Origin: Selenomonadales bacterium
GTDB taxonomy: Bacteria > Bacillota > Negativicutes > Selenomonadales > Selenomonadaceae
Direction of reading: 5' to 3'
Assembly (NCBI GenBank): GCA_900769615.1
Contig: CAAGHH010000018.1
Coordinates: forward strand, 1 to 64,000
Length of the DNA stretch: 64,000 bases
Shown here: positions 35,201 to 43,385 of the stretch, in pieces
Position numbering within the stretch: the first letter of the stretch is position 1
Layout: each line of letters begins with the position of its first letter
Notes under the pieces: model-generated
What the model was told of the DNA's origin: nothing
What the model saw: only the letters and a program-made list of their open reading frames with translations
Database searches by the model: none
Made by a program: the position numbers and the translations under genes

Positions 35201-38200
35201 AATCTACACTCAAATGACGCTTTTTAATATCACCTTTGCCATTTAAGTTAAGCTTGGTACCATCCCAGCCATTAAGACTGTTATCAATATCAAAATTCTT
35301 GAGATTGGTCAAATTCAGCCGATAAGTAACATTTTTATTACTGCCAGCATTGGCATCATCATAATCAGCATCGGCTAAATTATATTGCAGCTTCTCTTCT
35401 TGCCCGTTATTTAGCTTAACTGCCAAATTTTTGATATTGGCCCCAGCTTCATTAACTGTAGTGCCATCTTCAGCCAAATGGGTTACCTTAATATCACCAT
35501 TATAGATTTTATTAGCATGATCAACATCCCATTTTAAATTAGCATTGGTTATTTTATATTTATTGATTTTGCCCGTACCAATAAAACTGCCATCAGCAGC
35601 TACATCTACATAGTCAGCTATATTTGCTGAATCCTGTCCTACTTTAGCCTGCACCTCATAATTTTTAGCCTTGTCACCAAGAGCTGCCAGTAATCCCGTA
35701 TACTTAACTTTATCACTGGTAACATCCGGACTAGCTGTAAAAATACCGTTTTCTACCTGTCCATAATCACCATTCAGCTTAGTGCTGTCAAAAATATCAC
35801 CATTTACTAAGCCAGTGTCAGCACTGTTTACAAGATTAGTAACTGCATTGACATTAGCTTTAGTTTCTCCATCATAGTCCTTAACAGGGCTATCAAAGTT
35901 AACATACAAACTGCGTTTTTTGATTTCACCAAGTCCTGTAACATAGCTCGTGCCATTTTCCTTAGCTAAAGCATTACCGTTAAGATCTACCAGCAGATAG
36001 TTGTTGTTAGCATCATTCAAAAGCCCAGTTTCATAACGGACTTCCTTGTTTTCCCCCGCATTAACATCAGCATAATGCGCCTTAACTGCCGTAGTATTGC
36101 TGACGGTAACATTATCCGTCCCTAATAAACCGCTACCTCTGTCATTATCTTTAGGTTTCACGATTAAACTGCTGTTAGCGATAGCTTCCGGCTTTAGTTC
36201 CTTAGTGCCATCGTAGATTTTACTAACTGAATTATTATTTTGAACACCAACATAAACCTTGCGCTGCTCAATCGTACCAGCACCAGCAATTGTCTTGCTT
36301 ATCGTCTGCGTAGTGCTGTCATAATTAACACCGCCCAAAGTATCTAAACTTGTAAGGTCATAGTTATTACTTAAATCACCATTGAGTTTAATATTATAGG
36401 TTACATTTCTCGTACCTGCATTAACGCTGTCGTAGCTTACACTATTCACATCATAATTATGCAGAAAATCAATTGTCTTATTGCCATTGCTGAAATTAAG
36501 GGCTGAAACTTTATCTTTGCCATCAAAACCATTGACCAAAGCATCGGTACTATTATCGTAAACTTTATGCAAACCGCTAAAATCAAAATTAAAATTCCAG
36601 CCATTAGCCGCATTGATTGCCAGTTTATCAATAGTGCCCTTGCCATAAGCTATATCACCTAAAGCTGTGCCCTGTAATGTTAATTCATAGTTACCCGCGC
36701 TCGTACCTGTAAGCAGCGTATTTAAATTTTTGTACTCAACCGCTTTATCAGTACCTGCATTAGCATCAGCAGTAAAACCAGTGCTATCCTGCTTGCCATA
36801 GGTGCCAATAACGTTATCTGTCTTAAAGTCATTAGCAAAATCAGTATCAATAGCAGTAATGTTATCCTGGGCAGTTATTGCCCCCGCCACCTGATCGGTA
36901 GCTACGTCAGCATCACCATCATAGGTTTTACGAACATCGTTTATGGTAAGTGCCAGTTTATGCTTAGTAATCTCGCCCTTGCCCTGCAGACTGTCAGCTG
37001 CCGTATTATCAGCTTGCAGCAATTGATAGTTACCAGCACTATCACCGCTTAAACTAAGGGTATAGTCGACATTTTTATTACTGCCAGCATTTTTATCAGC
37101 GTATTGACCGTTAACACTTAGATTATTAGCATCACCATTTATAAATCCAGTATCCCGGTCAGTATTTTTGATGGCTATATTATTTTTAGCATTCTTGACT
37201 TCAGTGGTTGCATCATATTCTTTGGTCAGTCCATTCTTTACGGACACGAATACCTTACGTGGCGTAATAACACCAGCTCCAGCTACTGTATTAGTAAAAT
37301 CGCCGGGACCAAAATCATAATTACCCGAATTGTCCGTAAGCTTAATCTGATAGGTAACCGCCTGTGCCTGACTATTGTTACTGTTAGCTGAATCATAGTG
37401 CGAGCCGGTTCCTACCGTATAATTTAAACCAGTCGAACCATTATCATAGCTTACACCATTAACAAATAACTGCAAATTATCCTTGGTAACAGTGCTTGGC
37501 AAATTGCTATTACCATCGTAGATTTTAGTAAGTTTATCATTTACTCGCCATTCAAGATCAGAAACACTATTAATAGTCTTTTTAATTATCTTGCCATTAC
37601 CAGTATAATTCGTATTTTGCAAATTATAGTTTTTGGCATCGGCTCCGCCCAAAGTGATACCCGTATAATATACTTTATTAGCCGTATTAACATCAGCGCT
37701 GTTGTAATTAGCCTTAGCCGCCGTGTTAATTAAATCAATTGTCAGGTCATCACCGCTTATTTTGCCATTTAAGCTTTCCTTGCCGTTAAGCATAGCAGAT
37801 GTTACTTTCGCAGTACCATCATAGACCTTAGTAACATCGCCAAAAGCAACATTTAAGTTTTTAGGCGTTATTTTGCCAGCAATAGCCGTATTATCCTTAT
37901 TTTTGGTGATGCTTTGCGTTCTAAGATTATAGTTAGCCGCTTTTGCACCAGTTAGTTCAGCTGCAAAGGTAATATTTTTGTTAATTACCTTACCATCAAC
38001 ATCATAGGCAACATTTTTATCACTGTATTTACCAGTGAGTTTTACGCTCGTACCGTCACCTGCTACCAAATGAGCTGAACCATCAGCATAAGTTATCACG
38101 CCAGCAGCCGGATCCCAGGTATTATAATTATCCGCTACGTTATCTTTACTGTCGTACTCTTTGTCAAGATTCGTTTTATTATTGCCAACCAGTGTAATAT

Positions 38201-41180
38201 CACGCTTATTTATCGTGCCAGCACCGCTTACTGTAGTATTTGGCTGCTGCGCCAAAGTAGTTGAGTTTTCGGTACTGGTTGTATCAAAGGTATAATTGCT
38301 AAGCACCTTGTTGTCCGTGCCAGTTATAGTTACCGTATAGGCAAGTTTTTTCGCAGCCGTAGCTAGCCCCGATGCCGTTGCATCAGACGCTGCGGTTGTA
38401 CCGTCATCTGTGGTAAACTTAGCACCGCCCAAGGTAAATTTTATCTTGTCAATATCGCTAGCAAGAATCCCACTATCGGTGCCAAAGCCATTAGCAATGG
38501 TATCCTGCCCTAGACGGGTATTAGCATCATAGCTAAAATCAGCTGTACCATCATAGGTTTTACTGCCATTTTCCCATATACCGGTAACCGCATTATAAAC
38601 TTTGAAACTATTTTTATCCAGCATCCTCGGGGTAATAAGACCCGCATTATTAGCTGTTACATTGTCCGCAGTTACAATTTGTTTACCAAAATAACCCGTA
38701 GGATCATAAAGCACCTTGCCATTGCTGTCTTTAAGATAATAGTTTTTAGCTGCGTCACCATCTAAAGTCAAACCATTGATAATAAGATTGCGCGTACCAG
38801 CATTAACATCATCATATTTAACCTCAGCATCAGCCGTGCCTTTAACATTAACCGTATCACTAGCAACAGTTCCCGTAACTTGCAAATTAGCAATAGCATC
38901 AGCAGCCGTGCCTTTTATAGCATTAGTACCATCATAGACCTTGGTCAAACGCTTGCTGGCATCAGCTGTAAGTGTAAGCGCCTTAGGCGTTATCTCGCCA
39001 GCTTTAAAACTAATATCAGTATTTTCGGTACCATTAATATGTAAATCATAGTTACCGCTATCAGCACCTTCTAATTTTAAACCACTGAATTTAATGACAC
39101 CATATTTACCTTTGCCAACGGTTTTATCTTCTTTAGTATGGGCTTCATCTGAGTAATATTTTCCCGTTACCGTGCCACCAAGTGTTACCGTATCACCAGC
39201 AACTAAACCACTATCCTCAATATCAGTTTTCGTAAGTGCTCCCGCAACTGCTGCCACTGTTACATCAGCGGTACCATCGTATTCCTTTACCGGCTTAAAA
39301 TCAGTATCAACATTAGCATTGACCTGACGTTTGCTAATAGTTATATTACTGCCAGCAACATCATAACCTTGCTGACCTGAGGTGAAATTAGCATACGTTC
39401 CTGTTGTAACATTTTTATCCTTACTATTACTGTAATTAATTTGTCTATTATCAGCATTAGCGCCAAAAGTTGCATTACTGATATTTAACGCACTGCCATT
39501 ATAAACCTTCGAAAAGTCCTTGCCTTCATTATTGCCACTAACTCCGCCCATAGTGTAATCATAGCTGGCTGCCGTAGTACCCTTAAAAAATGCCGTCAAT
39601 AGCGGATTACTCGTCCCGCCATAAATACGCCAAGTTGATTTAGTTACATTACCCGCATCATCTATCTTCACGCCGCCAGTATCAGTTATATCCCAATTAG
39701 CTTTGTTATATACATCAGTCTGCTTATTATCATAAGTTTGGGTAACATTCAAAGATGAATTTACCTCGGGATTTACAACCTTAGCACCTGTAGCTGATAT
39801 TATAAAGCTGTTATCTACAGTTAAACTTGTATTATCGGAGATATCGTTAGTAGTTGTATACGAATTCTTTACTAATTTTACGTTATCATCATCTGCTGAA
39901 GCAAAAAGACCAGCCTTATTATTACTGCCAACGGCACCAGTATTATAGCTGTTGTCAATTTTGTTTGACCAATCCAACGTAGCATGACTAATTCCTAAAA
40001 TACCGCCACCAGCAGATTGTCCAGTATTATAAGCGTTATTTATAGTCGTATCTGTCATTTCGCCTACAATACCACCGACCCATAAATAGCGTGGTCCTGT
40101 GACTGTTGTATTTTCATTGTATACATTATTTATAATTGAGTTTTTTGCATTACCAACAATAGCACCTACACCTTTTTTTGCTACACTGGTGCTAATTTTT
40201 GAATTAATAACACCAAAATTATCAATTCGCGCTCCATTAGTAGTGCCAAAAATACCAGCTTCACCAGCTGAATTGATATTTGCCTTGCTTACAGTATTGA
40301 ACATACCATCAAATTTACCAGTAAAATTACTCACTGGCGTGATATTATTATTCTCACTGCTATCTAATACTACATTCTCGGTCAGCATATAATTGCCTGA
40401 ACTACTGCCACCTGCACCAATAATAGATTTATTATTTTTTACATCATCAGCACTAACTGTCTTATACCAGTCAATATTTATCGCTGTACCGGAAGGTCCC
40501 GTTGTTTTACCGCTATATTTTGCGTCACTAGCACCATCAGCATTACCAACATGAATATAGCCATCATCTGATCTTAATTCAACCGTATTGGCATCAGTCA
40601 TATTACCAGCATTATTCATAAAGCGGATATTTTTGCCTTCAGCAACTACCTTATCCGCGGAAATATGCCCCATGTTGACTACATCCGATGCCATTTTTTT
40701 ATCAGTGCTATCCATTACTGTTGCCATATTATTAGCACTATAAGCATTTTTAGCAACATCATCACTTACATAACGTGTTGATACATAGAGATTGCCAACA
40801 TTTACGCTAGCTCCCTTGCCAAAAATAACACCATTGGGATTTACGATATAGACATCATTACCACCTTCGATTTTGCCATCTATTTGCGAAGTATTGGCAC
40901 CACGAATGATGTTTAAATAATTATTGGTCTTATTACCGCCATCAAATTTTACGGTTTCATCTTTGGCTATTGAAAAATCCTGCCAGCTGATAACGTTATT
41001 TTTCGTAGTACTGGTGATATTTACTTCCTTGCCTGCATTTGCAATAGCAACAATGCCAGCTTCTACTTTACCGCCACTTGGCGCACCATAAGCAACCGGT
41101 ATGATACTAAACATACCGGCTGATAGCGCAATACCTATACTTATCGCTAAGCTTTTCGCATCCTTGTGCTCTCGATCCAT
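32289..41180 (-). CDS. Giant TpsA filamentous-haemagglutinin-type adhesin with YDG repeats
   Basis: 2963 residues. A long signal peptide (LAISIGIALSAGMFSIIPVAYGA) leads to the TPS/haemagglutination-activity domain (about 35-140: NNVISWQDFSIAKDETVKFD, VYIVNPNGVIFGKGASVNVG). Residues about 290-440 carry GLUG-like repeats (GGIVGEMTDTTINNAYNTG). From about 600 to 2750 there are about 20 YDG modules, each opening K-(V/I/T)-YDG-T and ending with a glycine-rich NxGxGxI. The C-terminus has no toxin domain and no barrel, so it is a TpsA adhesin needing TpsB. GGGGTAG precedes the ATG. Only one Cys was noticed in the repeat region. Confidence 0.88.
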   Translation of the reverse strand: MDREHKDAKSLAISIGIALSAGMFSIIPVAYGAPSGGKVEAGIVAIANAGKEVNITSTTKNNVISWQDFSIAKDETVKFDGGNKTNNYLNIIRGANTSQIDGKIEGGNDVYIVNPNGVIFGKGASVNVGNLYVSTRYVSDDVAKNAYSANNMATVMDSTDKKMASDVVNMGHISADKVVAEGKNIRFMNNAGNMTDANTVELRSDDGYIHVGNADGASDAKYSGKTTGPSGTAINIDWYKTVSADDVKNNKSIIGAGGSSSGNYMLTENVVLDSSENNNITPVSNFTGKFDGMFNTVSKANINSAGEAGIFGTTNGARIDNFGVINSKISTSVAKKGVGAIVGNAKNSIINNVYNENTTVTGPRYLWVGGIVGEMTDTTINNAYNTGQSAGGGILGISHATLDWSNKIDNSYNTGAVGSNNKAGLFASADDDNVKLVKNSYTTTNDISDNTSLTVDNSFIISATGAKVVNPEVNSSLNVTQTYDNKQTDVYNKANWDITDTGGVKIDDAGNVTKSTWRIYGGTSNPLLTAFFKGTTAASYDYTMGGVSGNNEGKDFSKVYNGSALNISNATFGANADNRQINYSNSKDKNVTTGTYANFTSGQQGYDVAGSNITISKRQVNANVDTDFKPVKEYDGTADVTVAAVAGALTKTDIEDSGLVAGDTVTLGGTVTGKYYSDEAHTKEDKTVGKGKYGVIKFSGLKLEGADSGNYDLHINGTENTDISFKAGEITPKALTLTADASKRLTKVYDGTNAIKGTAADAIANLQVTGTVASDTVNVKGTADAEVKYDDVNAGTRNLIINGLTLDGDAAKNYYLKDSNGKVLYDPTGYFGKQIVTADNVTANNAGLITPRMLDKNSFKVYNAVTGIWENGSKTYDGTADFSYDANTRLGQDTIANGFGTDSGILASDIDKIKFTLGGAKFTTDDGTTAASDATASGLATAAKKLAYTVTITGTDNKVLSNYTFDTTSTENSTTLAQQPNTTVSGAGTINKRDITLVGNNKTNLDKEYDSKDNVADNYNTWDPAAGVITYADGSAHLVAGDGTSVKLTGKYSDKNVAYDVDGKVINKNITFAAELTGAKAANYNLRTQSITKNKDNTAIAGKITPKNLNVAFGDVTKVYDGTAKVTSAMLNGKESLNGKISGDDLTIDLINTAAKANYNSADVNTANKVYYTGITLGGADAKNYNLQNTNYTGNGKIIKKTINSVSDLEWRVNDKLTKIYDGNSNLPSTVTKDNLQLFVNGVSYDNGSTGLNYTVGTGSHYDSANSNNSQAQAVTYQIKLTDNSGNYDFGPGDFTNTVAGAGVITPRKVFVSVKNGLTKEYDATTEVKNAKNNIAIKNTDRDTGFINGDANNLSVNGQYADKNAGSNKNVDYTLSLSGDSAGNYQLLQADNTAADSLQGKGEITKHKLALTINDVRKTYDGDADVATDQVAGAITAQDNITAIDTDFANDFKTDNVIGTYGKQDSTGFTADANAGTDKAVEYKNLNTLLTGTSAGNYELTLQGTALGDIAYGKGTIDKLAINAANGWNFNFDFSGLHKVYDNSTDALVNGFDGKDKVSALNFSNGNKTIDFLHNYDVNSVSYDSVNAGTRNVTYNIKLNGDLSNNYDLTSLDTLGGVNYDSTTQTISKTIAGAGTIEQRKVYVGVQNNNSVSKIYDGTKELKPEAIANSSLIVKPKDNDRGSGLLGTDNVTVSNTTAVKAHYADVNAGENKEVRYETGLLNDANNNYLLVDLNGNALAKENGTSYVTGLGEIKKRSLYVNFDSPVKDYDGETKANVNAVTNLVNSADTGLVNGDIFDSTKLNGDYGQVENGIFTASPDVTSDKVKYTGLLAALGDKAKNYEVQAKVGQDSANIADYVDVAADGSFIGTGKINKYKITNANLKWDVDHANKIYNGDIKVTHLAEDGTTVNEAGANIKNLAVKLNNGQEEKLQYNLADADYDDANAGSNKNVTYRLNLTNLKNFDIDNSLNGWDGTKLNLNGKGDIKKRHLSVDFADISKTYDGTKAVTSPISAKLNAGTKVGADVIARDGLNIDNVRVSGEYADKNAADGKDINYSGIAGALTAGNAGVLNNYEISDRATGKGAITKRKLYVKANDVPTLSKIYDGTTAIENNSLANRIEIATKTNDSGLTGNDDVTINGSTSNLANAMSGRYSDKNAGQAKDVYYEVALTGSDAGNYQLLNADGSELTKENGTSYVLGKGDIKKRSLNITFTDPVKDYDGSTYAKVNAVLEQATATTGLVAGDTFASAAINGSYGYMDTDGKFVASPDVISNKVKYTGLAAALGADADNYVLNAGDDTQTLTPVTADTFVGGGTINKLKITDSNLKVLLAKANKIYNGDSKVEHKTEDGSSLIAAKDNVKTLSVILKQADGSKDKEEKLDFSVKEANYADANAGKDKSVTYKLELKNLDNFTIDSNSFSGWDGTSLNLNGTGDIAKRQLKVNFADVSKIYDGTNAVTDNINATLNAGTKLGAEVINRDGLTLDNSQITGVYCDKNAGTAKDVSYKGILAALKAGDSSVLTNYELDDIGNGQGNISKATLKVKQPSELVNKVYDGTTELVNNPYATVDKLIDTTVIDRNGDKVNDILKFNPQDAAYSDKNAGTHDVDYKVNVDNTNYELVVEPIAGSNSQVELISGADGSTDIKLKGMGVIDKRTLTFAIADASKEYDGTTAVKDAINNIKATNVIGDDNINLVVKKAWYDDKNAGISEDTNELKYHDVSYAISINNDNYQLTKDTLAGHGTITRAAVTVKANPQEFRLGEKLPNTYNGQFYGVVDADKNQMEQDFSFKLAEDEKDSTDVRYDIYPVWGWYNNRTSGNYGQNYTFTQDSTNKTAVKVTRALLPDANIVVDPDHNKTAGDVTNEVIKDVAKDIKFTPDNTSYQQASGDGANNLKLTGSTAIEYRDINGNLIANIGTGEDEDDRQASMQLKGSKTVVNLAGADVASKAAIALSSEGTGVNLTAEA
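33570..36262 (-). repeat. Duplicated four-module YDG block in tpsA
   Basis: Two consecutive blocks of about 1.35 kb, at roughly 34925-36262 and 33570-34925, each encode the same series of four distinct YDG modules: one opening SKIYDGT with a Leu/Val-Tyr-Val start, one with PVKDYDG, one with ANKIYNGD and one with FADxSKxYDGT. Corresponding modules in the two blocks resemble each other much more than neighbours do, so a whole tetrad was duplicated. The protein sequences have since diverged by substitutions. Confidence 0.7.
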
Positions 41181-41206
41181 TTTACTACCCCATTACCATA
41201 TTTGCA

Positions 41207-41239
41207 TAAGAGCCATTCCTAAACTTGGAATGGCTCTTA
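41207..41239 (-). terminator. Strong hairpin between second flagellin and tpsA
   Basis: A 13-base-pair stem TAAGAGCCATTCC / GGAATGGCTCTTA with a loop of about six bases lies 14 bases after the flagellin stop and 27 bases before the tpsA ATG. The minus-strand side lacks a T-run, so termination may be partial and some transcripts may read from the flagellin into tpsA. Confidence 0.55.
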
Positions 41240-41252
41240 CAATATTTTTTGC

Positions 41253-42590
41253 TTAACCTTGCAACAGGCTTAATACCTGACTGCTGTTTTGATTAGCCTG
41301 TGACAGCATTGCCTGAGCTGCCTGCGTAATGACATTATTTTTCGTATAAGCGGTCATTTCCTTAGCCATATCCGCATCACGGATTACTGAATCCGATGAC
41401 TGCGTATTTTCACTAGCTACGGTTAAATTTGACTCGGTATATTCCAGCCGGCTTTGCAGCGAGCCAACCGTAGTTTGCATATCGAGCGTTTTTTGCAGAG
41501 CTAAATCTAAAACACTTATCGCCGCATTAGCATTCTTGCGCGTAGAAATATTCAGGGTCGAACCATCCGTTGCCGAAAGACCAAGGGCAACACTGCGCAT
41601 ATCAGAAAAACCAATCTTAACCGTCTGATTAGACTTAGTGCCGACTTGGAAAGTCAGTGCATTATCCGGCGAAGCCTCTTCCGCTCGAATAACTTCATTG
41701 AAATTATTAAAAATAGAATTAGCTGTGCGATTTATTGTGCCATCATGATCCATAACATTAAATGTAATACCTGAAATCTGTCCTGATAAGCCAGCCTTTT
41801 TCGCTCTAAAAATAACCGCATTACCACCATTAACAGTATGCACCTCAGCACCAGTTCTATCCTTATCGAATTTGTTGCTGACCGAAAGCTCGATATCATT
41901 GCCAATTTGACTGGTCTGACCTGTTACTGGATCCTTAGCTCTGCCGAACAAACTTTGAAATGCTGCATCTTCTACGGGGTCAAGAATTGCTGTATAAGTC
42001 TTTCCTTCAATTACGTAGGACATTTCTATTTTGCTATCTTCATGAATTCCCAAGCTACGCCCCGAAAAATCAGTTAAATCTACTAATGCATCCTGCTTAG
42101 TAATATTCTGATCAAATCCTTCATTAGATAACACCGTTTTGGTACCGCCAGCTATTACTGAATTATTATGCGATCCATCGAGCATAATCTTGCCATTATA
42201 CGTTACATTGGCATTATCATCAATCTGATCGACTGCTTGATCAAGCTCTTTTTGAATTGTTTGCCGGTCAGCATCAGTATTGGTATCATTGGCAGCGTTA
42301 ATTACTTTTTCCTTGAGCGTTTTTATAATATCTACTGTACTTTGCAGACCGCCCTCAGCAACTTTCAACATACTGCCACCAGTCTGAGCATTGTCGACAT
42401 CCTGATCCAAACTTCTTAGCTGCGTCCGCATTTTTTCCGATATCGCAAATCCCGATGCATCATCAGCCGCACTGTTGACTTTCATGCCCGATGCTACTTT
42501 TTTCAATGATTTTGCCGTTTCTTTTTCATTTTTATTTAACTGATTCAGCGTATTCTTCGCCGAAAGATTATTCTTTACTACCATTGCCAT
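41253..42590 (-). CDS. Second flagellin
   Basis: 445 residues, a paralogue of the flagellin at 19209 with conserved ends (VKNNLSAKNTLNQLNKN, ASGMKVNSAADDASGFAISEKMR; SRLEYTESNLTVASENTQSSDSVIRDADMAKEM, ending ANQNSSQVLSLLQG) and a divergent middle. It has its own sigma-28-like promoter and a leader with AGGGAGG as ribosome-binding site. It sits directly before the tpsA-tpsB pair instead of the glycosylation island. It could be a minor filament component or a phase- or condition-specific variant. Confidence 0.95.
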   Translation of the reverse strand: MAMVVKNNLSAKNTLNQLNKNEKETAKSLKKVASGMKVNSAADDASGFAISEKMRTQLRSLDQDVDNAQTGGSMLKVAEGGLQSTVDIIKTLKEKVINAANDTNTDADRQTIQKELDQAVDQIDDNANVTYNGKIMLDGSHNNSVIAGGTKTVLSNEGFDQNITKQDALVDLTDFSGRSLGIHEDSKIEMSYVIEGKTYTAILDPVEDAAFQSLFGRAKDPVTGQTSQIGNDIELSVSNKFDKDRTGAEVHTVNGGNAVIFRAKKAGLSGQISGITFNVMDHDGTINRTANSIFNNFNEVIRAEEASPDNALTFQVGTKSNQTVKIGFSDMRSVALGLSATDGSTLNISTRKNANAAISVLDLALQKTLDMQTTVGSLQSRLEYTESNLTVASENTQSSDSVIRDADMAKEMTAYTKNNVITQAAQAMLSQANQNSSQVLSLLQG

Positions 42591-42656
42591 GCTGGAAACC
42601 TCCCTGTATCCTAAAGACCTATGCCGCAGTCTTTTTAAGCTTATTATCTATATTAA

Positions 42657-42682
42657 ATATCGAAAAAATTGTCTAAAGCTTA
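42657..42682 (-). promoter_or_regulatory. Sigma-28-like promoter of second flagellin
   Basis: Minus-strand TAAG, 15 bases, then TCGATAT, the same arrangement and spacing as before fliC (TAAG-N15-ACGATAT). The leader of about 60 bases contains a hairpin AAAGAC / GTCTTT (near 42612-42636) and the ribosome-binding site CAGGGAGG, which holds GGA as in fliC. Confidence 0.6.
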
Positions 42683-42693
42683 AATTATTCCTC

Positions 42694-43146
42694 TTAGTTC
42701 CCCCATACCTTAGCCATAATATCATGATAAACAGTTTCTAAATGCTGAACTAAGACACTTAGCATCAGTTGTACTAAGTTACTGTCAAATTTTTCATCCG
42801 TAAAAGGTAAACAAATATCTACAAGAATAGTACCATTAGCCTGTAAATAATATTTGAAAATTTTATATTGATTATTTAACTCGTTTAAATAATCCTTGAT
42901 AGCTTCCCGCTTGCTGTCTTCTATGTTATTTACTATCTGCGTGCGGATTATCGTAAAGAGACTCGTATCAATGATAATAGCCATCGGCAGTATCTGACCA
43001 TTAGTCTCAATACGTGACCGAAATATAACCGTTTCATATTCATCATCAACTGTATTAACCGAAAACACATTTATATCGTTATCTATTAAAAATTCCTGAA
43101 ATTTTATTGCTTTTTCATTATTCGCGACACCACGCTTGGCTGCCAT
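42694..43146 (-). CDS. YbjN-like small protein
   Basis: 150 residues from ATG 43146 (GGGGGTAG upstream). Alternating strands and helices (FQEFLIDNDINVFSVNTVDDEYETVIFRSRIETNGQILPMAIIIDTSLFTI... QLMLSVLVQHLETVYHDIMAKV) resemble the YbjN/type III chaperone-like fold. No catalytic residues are visible. It is just upstream of the second flagellin but that gene has its own promoter, so a functional link is unproven. Confidence 0.45.
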   Translation of the reverse strand: MAAKRGVANNEKAIKFQEFLIDNDINVFSVNTVDDEYETVIFRSRIETNGQILPMAIIIDTSLFTIIRTQIVNNIEDSKREAIKDYLNELNNQYKIFKYYLQANGTILVDICLPFTDEKFDSNLVQLMLSVLVQHLETVYHDIMAKVWGN

Positions 43147-43283
43147 GATACTACCCCCATCCAAAAATGCTCTCTTTTATTATACCATGACAATTATAGC
43201 ATAAAAAAATATTGTATAATAAATTTAAGAATAGGAACGTACCGGTAATCATAACATGGACTGACTGTATTGGCAATAAAAAG

Positions 43284-43376
43284 CAGCAGTAAAACGAAAC
43301 TTTTGTAGCGCCCCCCATAAGTTAGATTCTTGAGCCTAACTTATGGGGTTACTACATTTTATTCGTTTTACTGCTG
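43284..43376 (-). terminator. Nested long hairpin/terminator after uxaA
   Basis: An outer stem of 15 bases (CAGCAGTAAAACGAA / TTCGTTTTACTGCTG) encloses a TGTAG/CTACA pair and an inner 13-base stem (CCCCATAAGTTAG / CTAACTTATGGGG). Runs of T follow on both strands. It is placed to end the uxaCBA transcript, but the inner palindrome is longer than a terminator needs and may be an inserted element. Confidence 0.7.
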
Positions 43377-43385
43377 TTTTTTTAT

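Noticed and set aside
33570..39300. Regular repeats in tpsA that could look like a CRISPR array
   Set aside because: The repeats are coding, of unequal length (about 90-120 codons) and degenerate at the DNA level.
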